This document shows, one piece after another, positions 16,439 to 25,498 of a stretch of 64,000 nt of DNA; position 1 is the first letter of the stretch, and each line of letters opens with the position of its first letter. A model generated the notes under the pieces. That model did no database searches. It was not told where the DNA came from and was given only the letters and a program-made list of their open reading frames with translations. This stretch comes from Rhizobium sp. 007. GTDB lineage: Bacteria > Pseudomonadota > Alphaproteobacteria > Rhizobiales > Rhizobiaceae. Location of the stretch: positions 2,852,001-2,916,000 of the forward strand of contig NZ_CP064187.1 of the NCBI RefSeq assembly GCF_015353075.1. The letters run 5' to 3'. Both the position numbers and the translations under genes were made by a program.

Positions 16439-18592
16439 TCACACTCTCCGCAATTCGTTCTGATCGATCGGCAGCGACCGCAGCCGCTTGCCGGTTGCCG
16501 CAAAGATCGCATTGAAGAGCGAGGGTGCAACACCGGGTGTGCCAACCTCCCCTATGCCGCCTGGTGCCTCGGAACTGGGCACGATATGCACCTCGATCTT
16601 CGGCGTCTCGTGTATTCGCAGAACGGGAGAATCGTCGAAGTTGCCCTCCACTACGGCACCGTTCTGGACCGTGATGCGTCCGTAGAGTGCAGCGCTGAGG
16701 CCGTAGATGATGCCGCTCTGTATCTGGGCTTCTACCGTGTCTGGATTGATGATCTGGCCACAGTCGACAGCGCAGATGATGCGGTCGGTCTTGAGCTTGC
16801 CATCTTCCCCTACGCTTACTTCGGAGATCATCGCGGCAAAGCTTCCGAAATCCTCCAAAAGGGCGATACCCCTTCCCTTGCCTTGGGGGAGAGTGGTCGA
16901 CCAGTCCGCCTTCTCCGCCGCTAGGTCGAGGACACCTAGGAGGCGCGGCTTATGCCGAAGCAGCCGCCTGCGGTAATCGAGCGGGTCGATGCCCGCGGCG
17001 TGAGCCAGTTCGTCGACGCCGCCTTCGATTGCCGGGACGTTGCGCGTGGCACCGACGCCGCGCCAGTTGCCCGTCAACATTCCGTCCGGAGCCTCGTGGC
17101 GCACGAAGTCCGTATATTTGTTCGGGATCGCATACGGCGTCTCCGCACCAGTCATGATGTCGAGGTCTATGCCATCGCGCGTGAAGGCCGGTAGCCAACG
17201 CGCCATAACGGATGGGCCGATGACGCGATGCCGCCAGGAAACCGGCATGCCATCGGCACCCAGCGTCGCGGTGATCTTACTGTAATTTAGATAGCGGTAG
17301 CAGTCGTGGCGGATGTCTTCCTCGCGGCTCCAGGTGACCTTAACCGGGCCATCCACCTGCTTTGCGATCTTCGCCGCCAGAATGACGCCGTCGACATCGA
17401 GCCTCCGGCCAAAACCGCCACCGAGAAGGTGGTTGTGCACGACGACCTTATCCAACGGGAGGCCTGTGACGTCAGCAACCACTTGTCTTGCCCGGCCCAG
17501 CACCTGGGTGCCGACCCATACGTCGCAGCTATCGTTGCGGACGTGAACCGTGCAATTCATCGGCTCCATCGCCGAATGCGTGAGGATCGGTAGGCGGTAG
17601 ACGAATTCAAGGGCGGGCTTGTGTTCGGATTCCGCCTTTGCGACATCGCCTTCGTTTATGTGGGGCAAGGCGTTGCCGCCGATCGCGTCCTCCGCGCGCT
17701 TCTCGAGATCGGCCAGCGAGAGAGCACCATCGGCGCCCTGCTCCCACTCGATGGAAAGTGCTGCAAGCCCCTTGCGTGCGGCACCAGTATTGTCGGCCAC
17801 GATGGCGACTGCATCCTCGATCCGGACGACCTGTCGGACCCCCTTGACCGCCATTGCCGGTCCATCCGTGACCGATCGCAGTTTCCCGCCGAAGTGGGGA
17901 CAGATCGCTATCGCCGCATAGGACACGCCTTCCGGGCGGGCGTCGATACCGAACTTGGCCGTGCCGTTGACCTTCTCGGGGCTGTCGAGACGTCGGATGG
18001 ACTGGCCGATCACTTTGAAGCTGGACGCGGATTTTAGCGGAACTTCCTGCGGAACGGGCTCTGATGCTGCAGCCTGTATCAGGCTCCCGTAGTCGGCGCG
18101 GCGGCCGCTTGCAGCGTGAACGACATGCCCGGCCTCGGCCTTGCACGTATCCACTGCGACGTTCCAACCATGCGCAGCAGCGTTTACCAGCATGATCCGG
18201 GCCGTGGCACCTGCCTTGCGCATCTGCTCGTAAACAGCGCGAATGGCAAGGGAACCGCCGGTGATCTGATCACCTATCAAAGGATTTGCATAACGTGCAG
18301 GATCAGCAGGTGCATGCTCCAGCGTGATCTGATCGAGGCGGACTTCCAGCTCTTCGGCCAGCAGCATCGCCACCGAGGTATAGATGCCTTGCCCCATCTC
18401 CACGGAGGGCATGATGAAAACAATCTTGCCTTCCGCAGGAATGCGAATGAAGGCATTTGCTTCAAACGCCTCTGCGGCAGCGCATGACGGCGACGGCCGA
18501 AGGCCGATGACCAGGCCTGCTCCGCTCAGCGATGCGCCGATCAGAAAATGCCGACGCGAAACAGCAAGGTTGACTTTGTCGTGGATGGACAT
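16439..18592 (-). CDS. Molybdenum hydroxylase large subunit (IorB/aldehyde oxidase type)
   Basis: A 717-residue molybdopterin-binding subunit of the xanthine dehydrogenase/isoquinoline 1-oxidoreductase family. An N-terminal twin-arginine signal (SRRHFLIGASLSGAGLVIGL) suggests periplasmic export. Family motifs include FIMPSVEMGQGIYTSVAMLL, LLGGGFGRRLDVDGVILAA, NWRGVGATRNVPAIEGGVDE and a C-terminal GGIGEVGTPGVAPSLFNAI with the catalytic Glu. The substrate cannot be told from sequence; related enzymes oxidise aldehydes or N-heterocycles. ATG 18592 has a GAGGTGATGCG site. The small subunit ends four bases upstream. Confidence 0.88.
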   Translation of the reverse strand: MSIHDKVNLAVSRRHFLIGASLSGAGLVIGLRPSPSCAAAEAFEANAFIRIPAEGKIVFIMPSVEMGQGIYTSVAMLLAEELEVRLDQITLEHAPADPARYANPLIGDQITGGSLAIRAVYEQMRKAGATARIMLVNAAAHGWNVAVDTCKAEAGHVVHAASGRRADYGSLIQAAASEPVPQEVPLKSASSFKVIGQSIRRLDSPEKVNGTAKFGIDARPEGVSYAAIAICPHFGGKLRSVTDGPAMAVKGVRQVVRIEDAVAIVADNTGAARKGLAALSIEWEQGADGALSLADLEKRAEDAIGGNALPHINEGDVAKAESEHKPALEFVYRLPILTHSAMEPMNCTVHVRNDSCDVWVGTQVLGRARQVVADVTGLPLDKVVVHNHLLGGGFGRRLDVDGVILAAKIAKQVDGPVKVTWSREEDIRHDCYRYLNYSKITATLGADGMPVSWRHRVIGPSVMARWLPAFTRDGIDLDIMTGAETPYAIPNKYTDFVRHEAPDGMLTGNWRGVGATRNVPAIEGGVDELAHAAGIDPLDYRRRLLRHKPRLLGVLDLAAEKADWSTTLPQGKGRGIALLEDFGSFAAMISEVSVGEDGKLKTDRIICAVDCGQIINPDTVEAQIQSGIIYGLSAALYGRITVQNGAVVEGNFDDSPVLRIHETPKIEVHIVPSSEAPGGIGEVGTPGVAPSLFNAIFAATGKRLRSLPIDQNELRRV

Positions 18593-18596
18593 CGCA

Positions 18597-19055
18597 TCAC
18601 CTCGCCTGGGCAGCCAGTTTGATCGCCGCCCGAATGCGCGGATAAGTGCCGCATCGACAGATATTTCCGGCCATGACGGCATCGATATCGTCGTCGGTGG
18701 GCGACGGATTGGCAGCAAGTAGCGCGGTGGCGGACATGATCTGTCCAGACTGACAGTAACCACATTGGACGACATCGATGTCCAGCCAGGCCTTCTGTAC
18801 CCGAGCGCCTTCGTCAGTCTCGCCAATCGCCTCGATCGTGGTGATCGGCTTGGCGGCCACCTCGGCGACCGGCATCACACACGAGCGCACGGGCGCACCA
18901 TCGACATGCACCGTGCAGGCTCCGCACATGGCGATGCCGCAGCCGAATTTCGTTCCAGTGAGACCTATGGTGTCGCGCAGCACCCATAAAAGCGGAATAT
19001 CGCCATCCACATCGACGGCGTAGTTCTTACCATTGACTGAAAGATCGTAGGACAT
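18597..19055 (-). CDS. Molybdenum hydroxylase [2Fe-2S] subunit (IorA type)
   Basis: A 152-residue protein with two iron-sulfur clusters. The N-terminal plant-ferredoxin cluster is [17 protein letters not shown] ... RSC, and the C-terminal cluster is [10 protein letters not shown] ... [11 protein letters not shown], in the exact arrangement of xanthine dehydrogenase family small subunits. It transfers electrons from the molybdenum centre to the cytochrome encoded downstream. It has no signal peptide and would be exported with the Tat-signal-bearing large subunit. First gene of a three-gene operon. Confidence 0.92.
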   Translation of the reverse strand: MSYDLSVNGKNYAVDVDGDIPLLWVLRDTIGLTGTKFGCGIAMCGACTVHVDGAPVRSCVMPVAEVAAKPITTIEAIGETDEGARVQKAWLDIDVVQCGYCQSGQIMSATALLAANPSPTDDDIDAVMAGNICRCGTYPRIRAAIKLAAQAR

Positions 19056-19353
19056 GTGAACGTCGGCTGGAAGCCGCCCCTCAAACGAACATACAGCGGC
19101 GGCTAAATTAGCTGAAAGTGCGGAACGCCGCAAGTTGTAATCTTGTGATACCAGCATGCCAGAACCAAGTGACGATCGGCCGCTCCTTCCGAGCGAGCTT
19201 GCGCGAAGGCGCCTCGATCTCGCCGCTAGCGCTCGAATGCAAGCCAGCGCCGATGTCAGCCGAGGGGAAAAAGCCCGGGCAGATCGCCGGGCAACGAGTT
19301 CTCTCGGGGAGATGTCTGACGTTTTCGGGTTAGCCAGCCAGACTGGCCGATGG
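19056..19353. other. Intergenic region upstream of the iorA-like gene
   Basis: About 300 bases between the DUF932 gene's 3' end and the oxidase operon. It should contain the operon promoter. No regulator gene or clear operator was recognised. Confidence 0.4.
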
Positions 19354-20544
19354 TCAGGACGCCTGCTCGAGCAGTTTCCCAGCCTTGCCTTCCAATTCGA
19401 GGCGGGTGTCCTGATGGGTCTTCTCGCGCGCCAAGGCCGTGATGCCCTGGACGAAATCGAAGATCGATTCCGGCGGCCTGCCTTCTTCGGACAGGACCGT
19501 CTGGATAATCTTGCCGGTCTCGCTCTTCGAGAAACCGCGCCGGCGCAGGAAGGTCTGGCGATCCTCATCGTTGCTGGCTACGATCCGCTCGCGGGCCGCC
19601 CGGATGCCGGCGACGAAGGGCGCGGGGGAGGAATTCGTGAAACTTGTCAATGCGGGCGCCGCCTCGTGCGCGAAACGCTGACCGGCAAACTTGGAGTGCC
19701 GGATATTGATCTCCTCGAAATTTTCCGTGCCCCAGAGATTCCTGTTGGCGCAGACCGCGCGAAGATAGAAGGAAGCAATGCCGAGGGACTTCGATCCGAC
19801 TTCGGAGTTCCAGGCATAGAAGCCGCGGAAAAAAAGGTCCGGTTCGCCATTCGCCAGCCGCCCGGCTTCGATCGGACGGGTATCGTCGACCAAAAACAAA
19901 AAGACATCACGATCGCTGGCGTAGAGCGTGGTGGTGTCCTTGGTCACGTCCACAAAAGGGTTGTGCGTCATCGTCGACCAGTCGAGAACCCCCGGCACTT
20001 TCCAGATCGTGTCGCCGGTTCCATTTCCGGCGATATTCATCACAGCCGCAACGAGCTCGTGGTCCCAGATCCGCCCGTATTCGGGGCCCGTCACCGCCCG
20101 AAGCTCGATGCGGCCGTCGTCCATTTCAAGGGTCTTCACCAGCTCGGCGCGATGGTTGAGCAGACCATGCTGGAGATTGATCGCGGCAAGTGGGGCCGGC
20201 AGCTGGCGCATATAGGTGGCGGGAGCGCCGACCAGGCTGCACAGTTGGCCATAGCTCCAGTGCGTCGGCGCGATCGGCTGCCGCTGGCCGGGAACGATGA
20301 GTTCGAGACGTTCGGCATTGTCGTGTGTGGCCTCGAGGCGGATTGTAGAGCTTTCGACGGTGCGGGCGTGCGCCCGCTCACTGCGGGACTTGACCGCTTC
20401 GTAAAGGTCACCGAGTGAGAGATAACGTTCGTCGTCGGGACGGAAAAACCATTCCGACGACACCCGGCCGATGCGGTTGCCACGTGAGATATCGACACCG
20501 TAGCCGGAGGTAACGGGGCGAGAAGAGGCTGTTGACAGGTTCAT
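19354..20544 (-). CDS. DUF932 domain protein
   Basis: A 396-residue protein. DUF932 (phage/plasmid-like TIGR03299/YubP type) motifs run through it: [79 protein letters not shown]. These proteins are common on plasmids and phages; a biochemical role is not established. I chose ATG 20544 (AAGGAGC upstream). It is part of the backbone block with the ParB-like gene and Toprim/DUF2493. Confidence 0.85.
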   Translation of the reverse strand: MNLSTASSRPVTSGYGVDISRGNRIGRVSSEWFFRPDDERYLSLGDLYEAVKSRSERAHARTVESSTIRLEATHDNAERLELIVPGQRQPIAPTHWSYGQLCSLVGAPATYMRQLPAPLAAINLQHGLLNHRAELVKTLEMDDGRIELRAVTGPEYGRIWDHELVAAVMNIAGNGTGDTIWKVPGVLDWSTMTHNPFVDVTKDTTTLYASDRDVFLFLVDDTRPIEAGRLANGEPDLFFRGFYAWNSEVGSKSLGIASFYLRAVCANRNLWGTENFEEINIRHSKFAGQRFAHEAAPALTSFTNSSPAPFVAGIRAARERIVASNDEDRQTFLRRRGFSKSETGKIIQTVLSEEGRPPESIFDFVQGITALAREKTHQDTRLELEGKAGKLLEQAS

Positions 20545-20792
20545 GATGAAGCTCCTTGAACGAATGAGGCCGGTCATCGCGTTCTGCTAATGCCGGGCGA
20601 GGTTGATAAAAGGCGCAGCAGCGATCAGGCCGCGCGACATTAGGCTGGGCGGGCCGGTGCCGACCGGCGAGACCGGTGATCGAACGAACACTGGCGGCAA
20701 GGGCGCCCATGTCATCGAGCGGGGTCAAGGCGACGAAATGGTTGATCCACCGGTTATCATTGCGTCCCTTGCAGGTGCCGATGAGGATGCCG

Positions 20793-22178
20793 TCACCAGG
20801 GCATTGCGCGGGGGGATGGTGCGCGCCACGGTGAGATCGAGCACCGGCCGGTCAGGGAAGCGGCCGGACGGTCGTCTTCTTCCTCGTCCTGGTCGCCAGC
20901 GGGTGCAGCGCTATTCGTTGAAACCGCACCTCCGGTCGCGGCCTCTATGTCGCCGTCTACATTGTCGCCGCTTGCTTCGGCTTCTGCCTTCGGCTCATCC
21001 TCCGGCCGGACGAAGCCACGATCGATCTTCAACTCTCCACCGTTACTAAGCGAGATGAAGACACCGCCGCGGGCTACTTCCTCGGAATCGAACACAAAGG
21101 GCCGATCTTTGAGCCGGTCGAGCTCTGCACCGAGGTCTTCGAGCTGCTTTTCCGTCTCCTCGGAGGAGCCTTGAGCGGCAGCATAGTCAGCGTCGAGCTT
21201 GTCGTATTCGGCCTTGAGAGTGTCGTAACGGGCAGGCTCGTCCCTGGTCATGTCCGCCTGCTTGCCGTAGAAGCGGCGAAGCCCGGAGGCATGGCCGTAG
21301 GGGAAATCGAAGGCAGCCTCGACCCATTTCCACCCCTCGGTGCTTTTGAGAGTTTCAGCGTCGGCCTTGAGCTTGTCGACCGCTAACTTTTCCAGCAGTG
21401 CCGGCTCCTGGAGCCAACCACCTTGATCCTGCTCGAACAGGTCGCGCATCACCATGCCGCCGGCAGCCTCGTAAGCCTCGACCCCGACGTAGACCGCCCG
21501 GCGGTCGCTGGCACGGATCGCCGTTTCGGTCAGCAGGCGGCGAATGTAATAGGCCTCCCGCGCATGCGACCGCGATGCCGTATCCCAGACCTGTTCCTGG
21601 CGAACATGATCGTTGGTGATCGAGAACGCGATGATCTGTTCAAGCGCCATCTCGCCGGCGGCATAAAGATGAAGAAGACGCGGCGAGACGGAAGCAAGCC
21701 GCAGCCGCTGCTTCACGGTTGCGATCGAGACGAAGAAGCGGGCAGCGATCTCCTCCTCGCCTAGACCTTGCTTGCGGAGCGTCTGGAAGGCTCGGAACTG
21801 GTCCAGAGGATGAAGATCGACACGCTGGACGTTTTCGGCCAGGGAATCGTCCTCGGCGGATGTGTCGCCGCCGCGCTTGACGATGCAAGGGACCGGTTCC
21901 GTCTTCGCCATGCGCTTCTGCTTGACCAGCAGTTCGAGCGCACGGTATCGCCGGCCACCGGCAAGAACATTGTACCTGCCGGTTTCCTCGCCGTTCTCGC
22001 CAAGGATCGGCCGGACATTGAGGCTCTGTAGAAGCTTGCGAAGAACGATATCTTCGGCCAGATCCTCGATCGAAACACCCGCCTTGATTTTGCGGACGTT
22101 CTGTTGCGAGAGTTCAAGCTTGTCGAAGGGGATGTCCTCCGACCGATTGAGAGTAACTTCCTGAATGGCTTTAGCCAT
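20793..22178 (-). CDS. ParB/RepB-like partition protein, C-terminally truncated
   Basis: A 461-residue ParB-domain protein: N-terminal KLELSQQNVRKIKAGVSIED, GRYNVLAGGRRYRALELL and DSLAENVQRVDLHPLDQFRAF (ParB box II region), then an HTH-containing segment (EIAARFFVSIATVKQRLRLA) and a long coiled, acidic C-terminal part. Homologues in rhizobial plasmids, as I recall, run to roughly 680-700 residues; here the acidic linker (DEEEDDRP) is followed by about 24 unrelated residues and a stop. The missing ~230 residues suggest a 3' deletion. It may still bind DNA and regulate or spread; partition function is uncertain. Confidence 0.82.
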   Translation of the reverse strand: MAKAIQEVTLNRSEDIPFDKLELSQQNVRKIKAGVSIEDLAEDIVLRKLLQSLNVRPILGENGEETGRYNVLAGGRRYRALELLVKQKRMAKTEPVPCIVKRGGDTSAEDDSLAENVQRVDLHPLDQFRAFQTLRKQGLGEEEIAARFFVSIATVKQRLRLASVSPRLLHLYAAGEMALEQIIAFSITNDHVRQEQVWDTASRSHAREAYYIRRLLTETAIRASDRRAVYVGVEAYEAAGGMVMRDLFEQDQGGWLQEPALLEKLAVDKLKADAETLKSTEGWKWVEAAFDFPYGHASGLRRFYGKQADMTRDEPARYDTLKAEYDKLDADYAAAQGSSEETEKQLEDLGAELDRLKDRPFVFDSEEVARGGVFISLSNGGELKIDRGFVRPEDEPKAEAEASGDNVDGDIEAATGGAVSTNSAAPAGDQDEEEDDRPAASLTGRCSISPWRAPSPRAMPW

Positions 22179-22337
22179 GTCATTTCTCCACGACGGACCG
22201 GCCGGAGCCTCTCTCCGACCTTTGCCAACCCGTCACGGAATTCCCCTCCCCCCTCTCTCTTTCAGCCGCCACCCGCACCGCTTCAATGGTTGTGGCCGCC
22301 GGCTCGCGGATGTCGAGCCACTTGGGCAACATGTCCC

Positions 22338-22575
22338 GATCAATATCTGATCAAGTGCATGCGGCTCTCACGCTGCGACCACGTTCCGTCCAGCCCGTCC
22401 CTACGCGTCGCCATGAGCGTGCCAGGATCGGCAACGCGATCCAGATCAACGAGGCAACGGGTAACACTTTGCGCGACTTCTCGCTGTCGAAGCGCGAACC
22501 ACGGGTGGCCACTGCGGCGTCATCTAAAGCGCCCGAAACTGTGCAGAATAAGATGAGGAAACTGTCGCTCAAGGC
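22338..22575 (+). pseudogene. Decayed second copy of DUF1173 (N-terminal fragment)
   Basis: Two frames carry fragments that match the intact DUF1173 protein at 14464-15684: DQYLIKCMRLSRCDHVPSSP (intact: GQYLVKRMPLSGRDHDPACP), then IGNAIQINEATGN and DFSLSKREPRVATAASSKAP, ending NKMRKLSLKA. The spacing matches residues ~48-140 of the intact copy with a frameshift and small deletions. The rest of the gene is absent; hipBA begins after it. This is a relic of a duplicated or horizontally acquired backbone gene. Confidence 0.75.
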
Positions 22576-22659
22576 GCAGCGTGTTGGTTTCCGCGAACGT
22601 GTAGGGGTGGAAAACACGAAATTATCTCAATCGCCATGGCGGCGGAGTGCCTCAGCGGG

Positions 22660-23904
22660 TCATCTATCGTTTAGAATCCGATCAAGTTCGTTTGTCCGGG
22701 ACTTGGATAGCCCCGCTTGCTCGGCGAATTGTGGCCAGCGTTCAATAGCTGCCCGGACCTCATCGATGACATGCTTGGCGTCACGGTCAGGGATCGACGC
22801 TGCTCTAGCGACGGCCAGCATGTGCTGCACGCCTGGATTTCTGCCTTCGCCCGCAATGGCAGCGCTGTGCTCTCCGCCAGGCCCATCGGAGAAGGTAAGG
22901 TCGTACGCGGGAGAGAGCTTCCATCGTCCGTCTGCCCTCATGAGGAAGGCGTGGTTCTTCGCGTGGTCGTCTCGATTCCGAGCATACACGTTGAAGACCA
23001 TATGCCGAAACATCCGGAGGACTTCGGAACTGTCACGTGTCATCATGAACGTCAGCTTATGGAGATGTTCGTAGTTCAACGATGCCTGGCGATGGTTGGC
23101 ATTCAGGATGCCGCTGGCGGTATGCATGTGCAGCCGGCCGGCAGGCGTGCGATCAAATCGTTTCGTTGCGAAGAGACGGTTACCCTTCTTTGTGTTGAAT
23201 ACCCGCGTCTCGGCCATTTCCAGGTCGGCGGCGCGCGCCATCAAAGCATATGCCTGCTCCTCGACGCCGATGTCGATTGGGTCGCCAACGCTTCGCGCCT
23301 TCACCATCCATCGGTCGAAACCGCGTTGCATGTCCTGGCCGTAGTCGATAACGAAGGCGTTGTTGGCCGGGTTAAATCCTATCATGATTTTTGGACGCGC
23401 ACCCGCAGAGCCGCCCTGAGCGCCCTGCAGCGTATCGAGGTCGGCAGTATCCATCTCCGCCTGGACCAACTCGACCTGCTCGACGAACCAATCCCAGTCC
23501 ATGTTATCGGCAAGTTTCTTCTCGTCGGGTAGCTCGGGAATGTACGCCAGCGCTCCCATTCCATTCTTCCCCACCGCGGAGAGGCGATCCAGTGGAGTGA
23601 GGCGGTGATAGTCGATACCGGCCCTCTGAAGACGGCGATCAAGCAGGAGTCGTCCCCATCCGTCGGGCAGACTGTCGTTAAACAATCCATGGAGGCCGTC
23701 GAACGGATCGCGCGGCGCCGCGTGGAGGCCCGGATTTGCTTTCAAGTTGAAGGGGGACACCAGCAAAGGCGCGGCAAGGAATTCTGCCGCGTATTCGAAA
23801 TAGGCCCGACGTTCGTCGCTGCTCCACGCGAGGGTTCCTAGATTTCTCTGCCCCCCCTCGATATTGAGAACGACACTCATTTTTCGGATCGGCGTGAATC
23901 TCAC
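22660..23904 (-). CDS. hipA: HipA-family toxin kinase
   Basis: A 414-residue HipA-like protein. Conserved parts are LFNDSLPDGWGRLLLDRRL, GGSAGARPKIMIG (the P-loop-like region), DRWMVKARS (nucleotide-binding Lys), KRFDR and the kinase core NRDDHAKNHAFL followed by KLSPAYDLTFS (metal-binding Asp). HipA kinases phosphorylate glutamyl-tRNA synthetase or other targets and cause dormancy. The GTG start overlaps the antitoxin stop; ATG 23880 is an alternative. It has all catalytic motifs, so it should be active. Confidence 0.88.
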   Translation of the reverse strand: MRFTPIRKMSVVLNIEGGQRNLGTLAWSSDERRAYFEYAAEFLAAPLLVSPFNLKANPGLHAAPRDPFDGLHGLFNDSLPDGWGRLLLDRRLQRAGIDYHRLTPLDRLSAVGKNGMGALAYIPELPDEKKLADNMDWDWFVEQVELVQAEMDTADLDTLQGAQGGSAGARPKIMIGFNPANNAFVIDYGQDMQRGFDRWMVKARSVGDPIDIGVEEQAYALMARAADLEMAETRVFNTKKGNRLFATKRFDRTPAGRLHMHTASGILNANHRQASLNYEHLHKLTFMMTRDSSEVLRMFRHMVFNVYARNRDDHAKNHAFLMRADGRWKLSPAYDLTFSDGPGGEHSAAIAGEGRNPGVQHMLAVARAASIPDRDAKHVIDEVRAAIERWPQFAEQAGLSKSRTNELDRILNDR

Positions 23905-24200
23905 TTCTTCCGCACCCTCTGCCTGACAGGTCGGCCAACGACATCGTCAATTGTCTTCGGCGGCCGAGGCGGAAACAAGTGCTCGAACTCAGCCTCGGCT
24001 TCTAGGACAAACGCAATCTTCACGATAGCTTCTAGCGAAATCTTTCCTGCCTCTTCGAACAGTCTTAAAGATCCATATGAAACGCCAGCCCTTGTCGCGA
24101 GCTCCCTCTGCGTGAGGCCGGCGTCGATACGTCGACGCTTCATTCTTAATGAGAGATCTCTTATTACCTCGGCGGGAGAACTCAAATTAAACGCGAGCAT
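23901..24200 (-). CDS. hipB: HipB-like Xre-family antitoxin
   Basis: A 99-residue helix-turn-helix protein: LSLRMKRRRIDAGLTQRELA, TRAGVSYGSLRLFEEAG, KISLEAIVKIAFVLEAE, then a basic tail (RPVRQRVRKK). It is the antitoxin and repressor of the hipBA operon, overlapping hipA by four bases. The perfect inverted repeat 29 bases upstream is the likely operator. Confidence 0.87.
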   Translation of the reverse strand: MLAFNLSSPAEVIRDLSLRMKRRRIDAGLTQRELATRAGVSYGSLRLFEEAGKISLEAIVKIAFVLEAEAEFEHLFPPRPPKTIDDVVGRPVRQRVRKK

Positions 24201-24228
24201 AATAGCACATATCTCGATTTCGGAGCTT

Positions 24229-24250
24229 AAGTGCTAATATAATAGCACTT
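24229..24250. promoter_or_regulatory. Candidate HipB operator
   Basis: AAGTGCTA (24229-24236), spacer ATATAA, TAGCACTT (24243-24250): perfect 8-base arms in an AT-rich promoter region upstream of hipB. A further TAGCAC half-site lies at 24203-24208 next to the start codon. This fits cooperative HipB binding. Confidence 0.6.
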
Positions 24251-24440
24251 AGAATAATTTTCAATGTCGCGATATCACAGAACTCCCCTCCTCCTCTCCC
24301 TCTGAGGCCTGCGATCTCAACCTCGCCGCTTCTGACTGGACGACCCGCCGTCGCCCGACCCGGTGGCCTATGATCCGCCAAAATCGGAGCCGAGCTCGCG
24401 GCGGGTGCAGACCATGCAAAACAGCAAATCCCTCGCGAAG

Positions 24441-25490
24441 CTACCGGCATTCACGATGATCGCGGCTGCTGCCATCGGACATGCCGACGGTGGTCTCTTG
24501 CGCGTCCCGGTAATAAACCTCGCTCACCCGAAACCGTCCATCGATGCGTTTGCACTGGACGATGACGTCGATGGCGATCATCAACAGCGCACGGATATCA
24601 TGCCTGTCGACGTCCCTGCCGCCTTCCGATTCCTTGACCAGCAAGGTCAGCTGTTCGAAGGCGAGCTGCGCGGAGTCGGCATGCACCGTCGTGATCGAAC
24701 CTGGGTGCCCCGAATTGACATTGCGGATGTAATAGAATGCCGTTCCGTCTCGCAGTTCCTGCAGCAGAATTCGGTCCGGCCGCATGCGCAGGCTAGATTC
24801 CAGCAGGTCCTTGGCGCCGATCTTCGCCAGGCCCTGACCTCCCTTGGAATAAAAGAGACGAACGTGGTTCGATTGCGGGATGACCAGCTCGGGCGTGTCT
24901 TCGATCGAAATGATCCGCTCGCTTGACGGAATATGACGGATCAGCGCCTTCGACAAGGTCGTTTTGCCGGAGCCCGTTGCGCCGGAAATGATGATGTTCT
25001 TTCTCGCCTGGACGGCTTCGCGCAGAAACGCCTTGTAGGACCTGTTCCTGTAGAACCCCAAAAGCTTGCGGCCAGACGCGTTGCCGTCTCTTTCGGCTTT
25101 CACGCCATCGTCGAACAGGCCGCCGTCATCGAGATCGTCGAGGCTTAGCGAAACGGACGACGGCTTTCGGATCGTAACGCTGACCGTTCCCTTCGTCGTT
25201 GCCGGTGGGATCACGATCTGGATTCGCTCATCGTCTGGCAGGGTGGCCGACAGGATCGGCCGTGTTTCATCGATCGCTTGATTGGAATAGCTTGCGACAG
25301 CGCGTGCGAGACGCATCAGCTTGTCGAACGATAGATCCGGCAGATCGTGGGTCTGCCATCCGGCCGTCCCCTCGGTCACCACCTGACCCGGCCAGTTGAC
25401 GATGATCTCGTAAAGCGACATGTCGCGCAGAAAGGCGGAGATTGGCGCAAGAAGCTCGCGCACGACATCGCAATCTGCTCCTTCCGTCAT
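24441..25490 (-). CDS. virB11: VirB11 secretion ATPase
   Basis: A 349-residue hexameric ATPase of the type IV secretion system. The N-terminal domain (LYEIIVNWPGQVVTEG) precedes the Walker A motif GATGSGKTTLSKAL, then RIISIEDTPELVIPQ (Asp box), RILLQELRDGTAFYYIRNV (Walker B) and SGHPGSITTVHADSA (His box). VirB11 drives pilus assembly and substrate transfer at the inner membrane. It is the last gene of the minus-strand virB operon and starts eight bases after virB10. Confidence 0.93.
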   Translation of the reverse strand: MTEGADCDVVRELLAPISAFLRDMSLYEIIVNWPGQVVTEGTAGWQTHDLPDLSFDKLMRLARAVASYSNQAIDETRPILSATLPDDERIQIVIPPATTKGTVSVTIRKPSSVSLSLDDLDDGGLFDDGVKAERDGNASGRKLLGFYRNRSYKAFLREAVQARKNIIISGATGSGKTTLSKALIRHIPSSERIISIEDTPELVIPQSNHVRLFYSKGGQGLAKIGAKDLLESSLRMRPDRILLQELRDGTAFYYIRNVNSGHPGSITTVHADSAQLAFEQLTLLVKESEGGRDVDRHDIRALLMIAIDVIVQCKRIDGRFRVSEVYYRDAQETTVGMSDGSSRDHRECR

Positions 25491-25498
25491 CGGCGTAC

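Noticed and set aside
19156..20418. 420-codon plus-strand open frame
   Set aside because: It lies antisense to the DUF932 gene, whose protein has clear family motifs; the plus-strand translation has no domain and a skewed composition.
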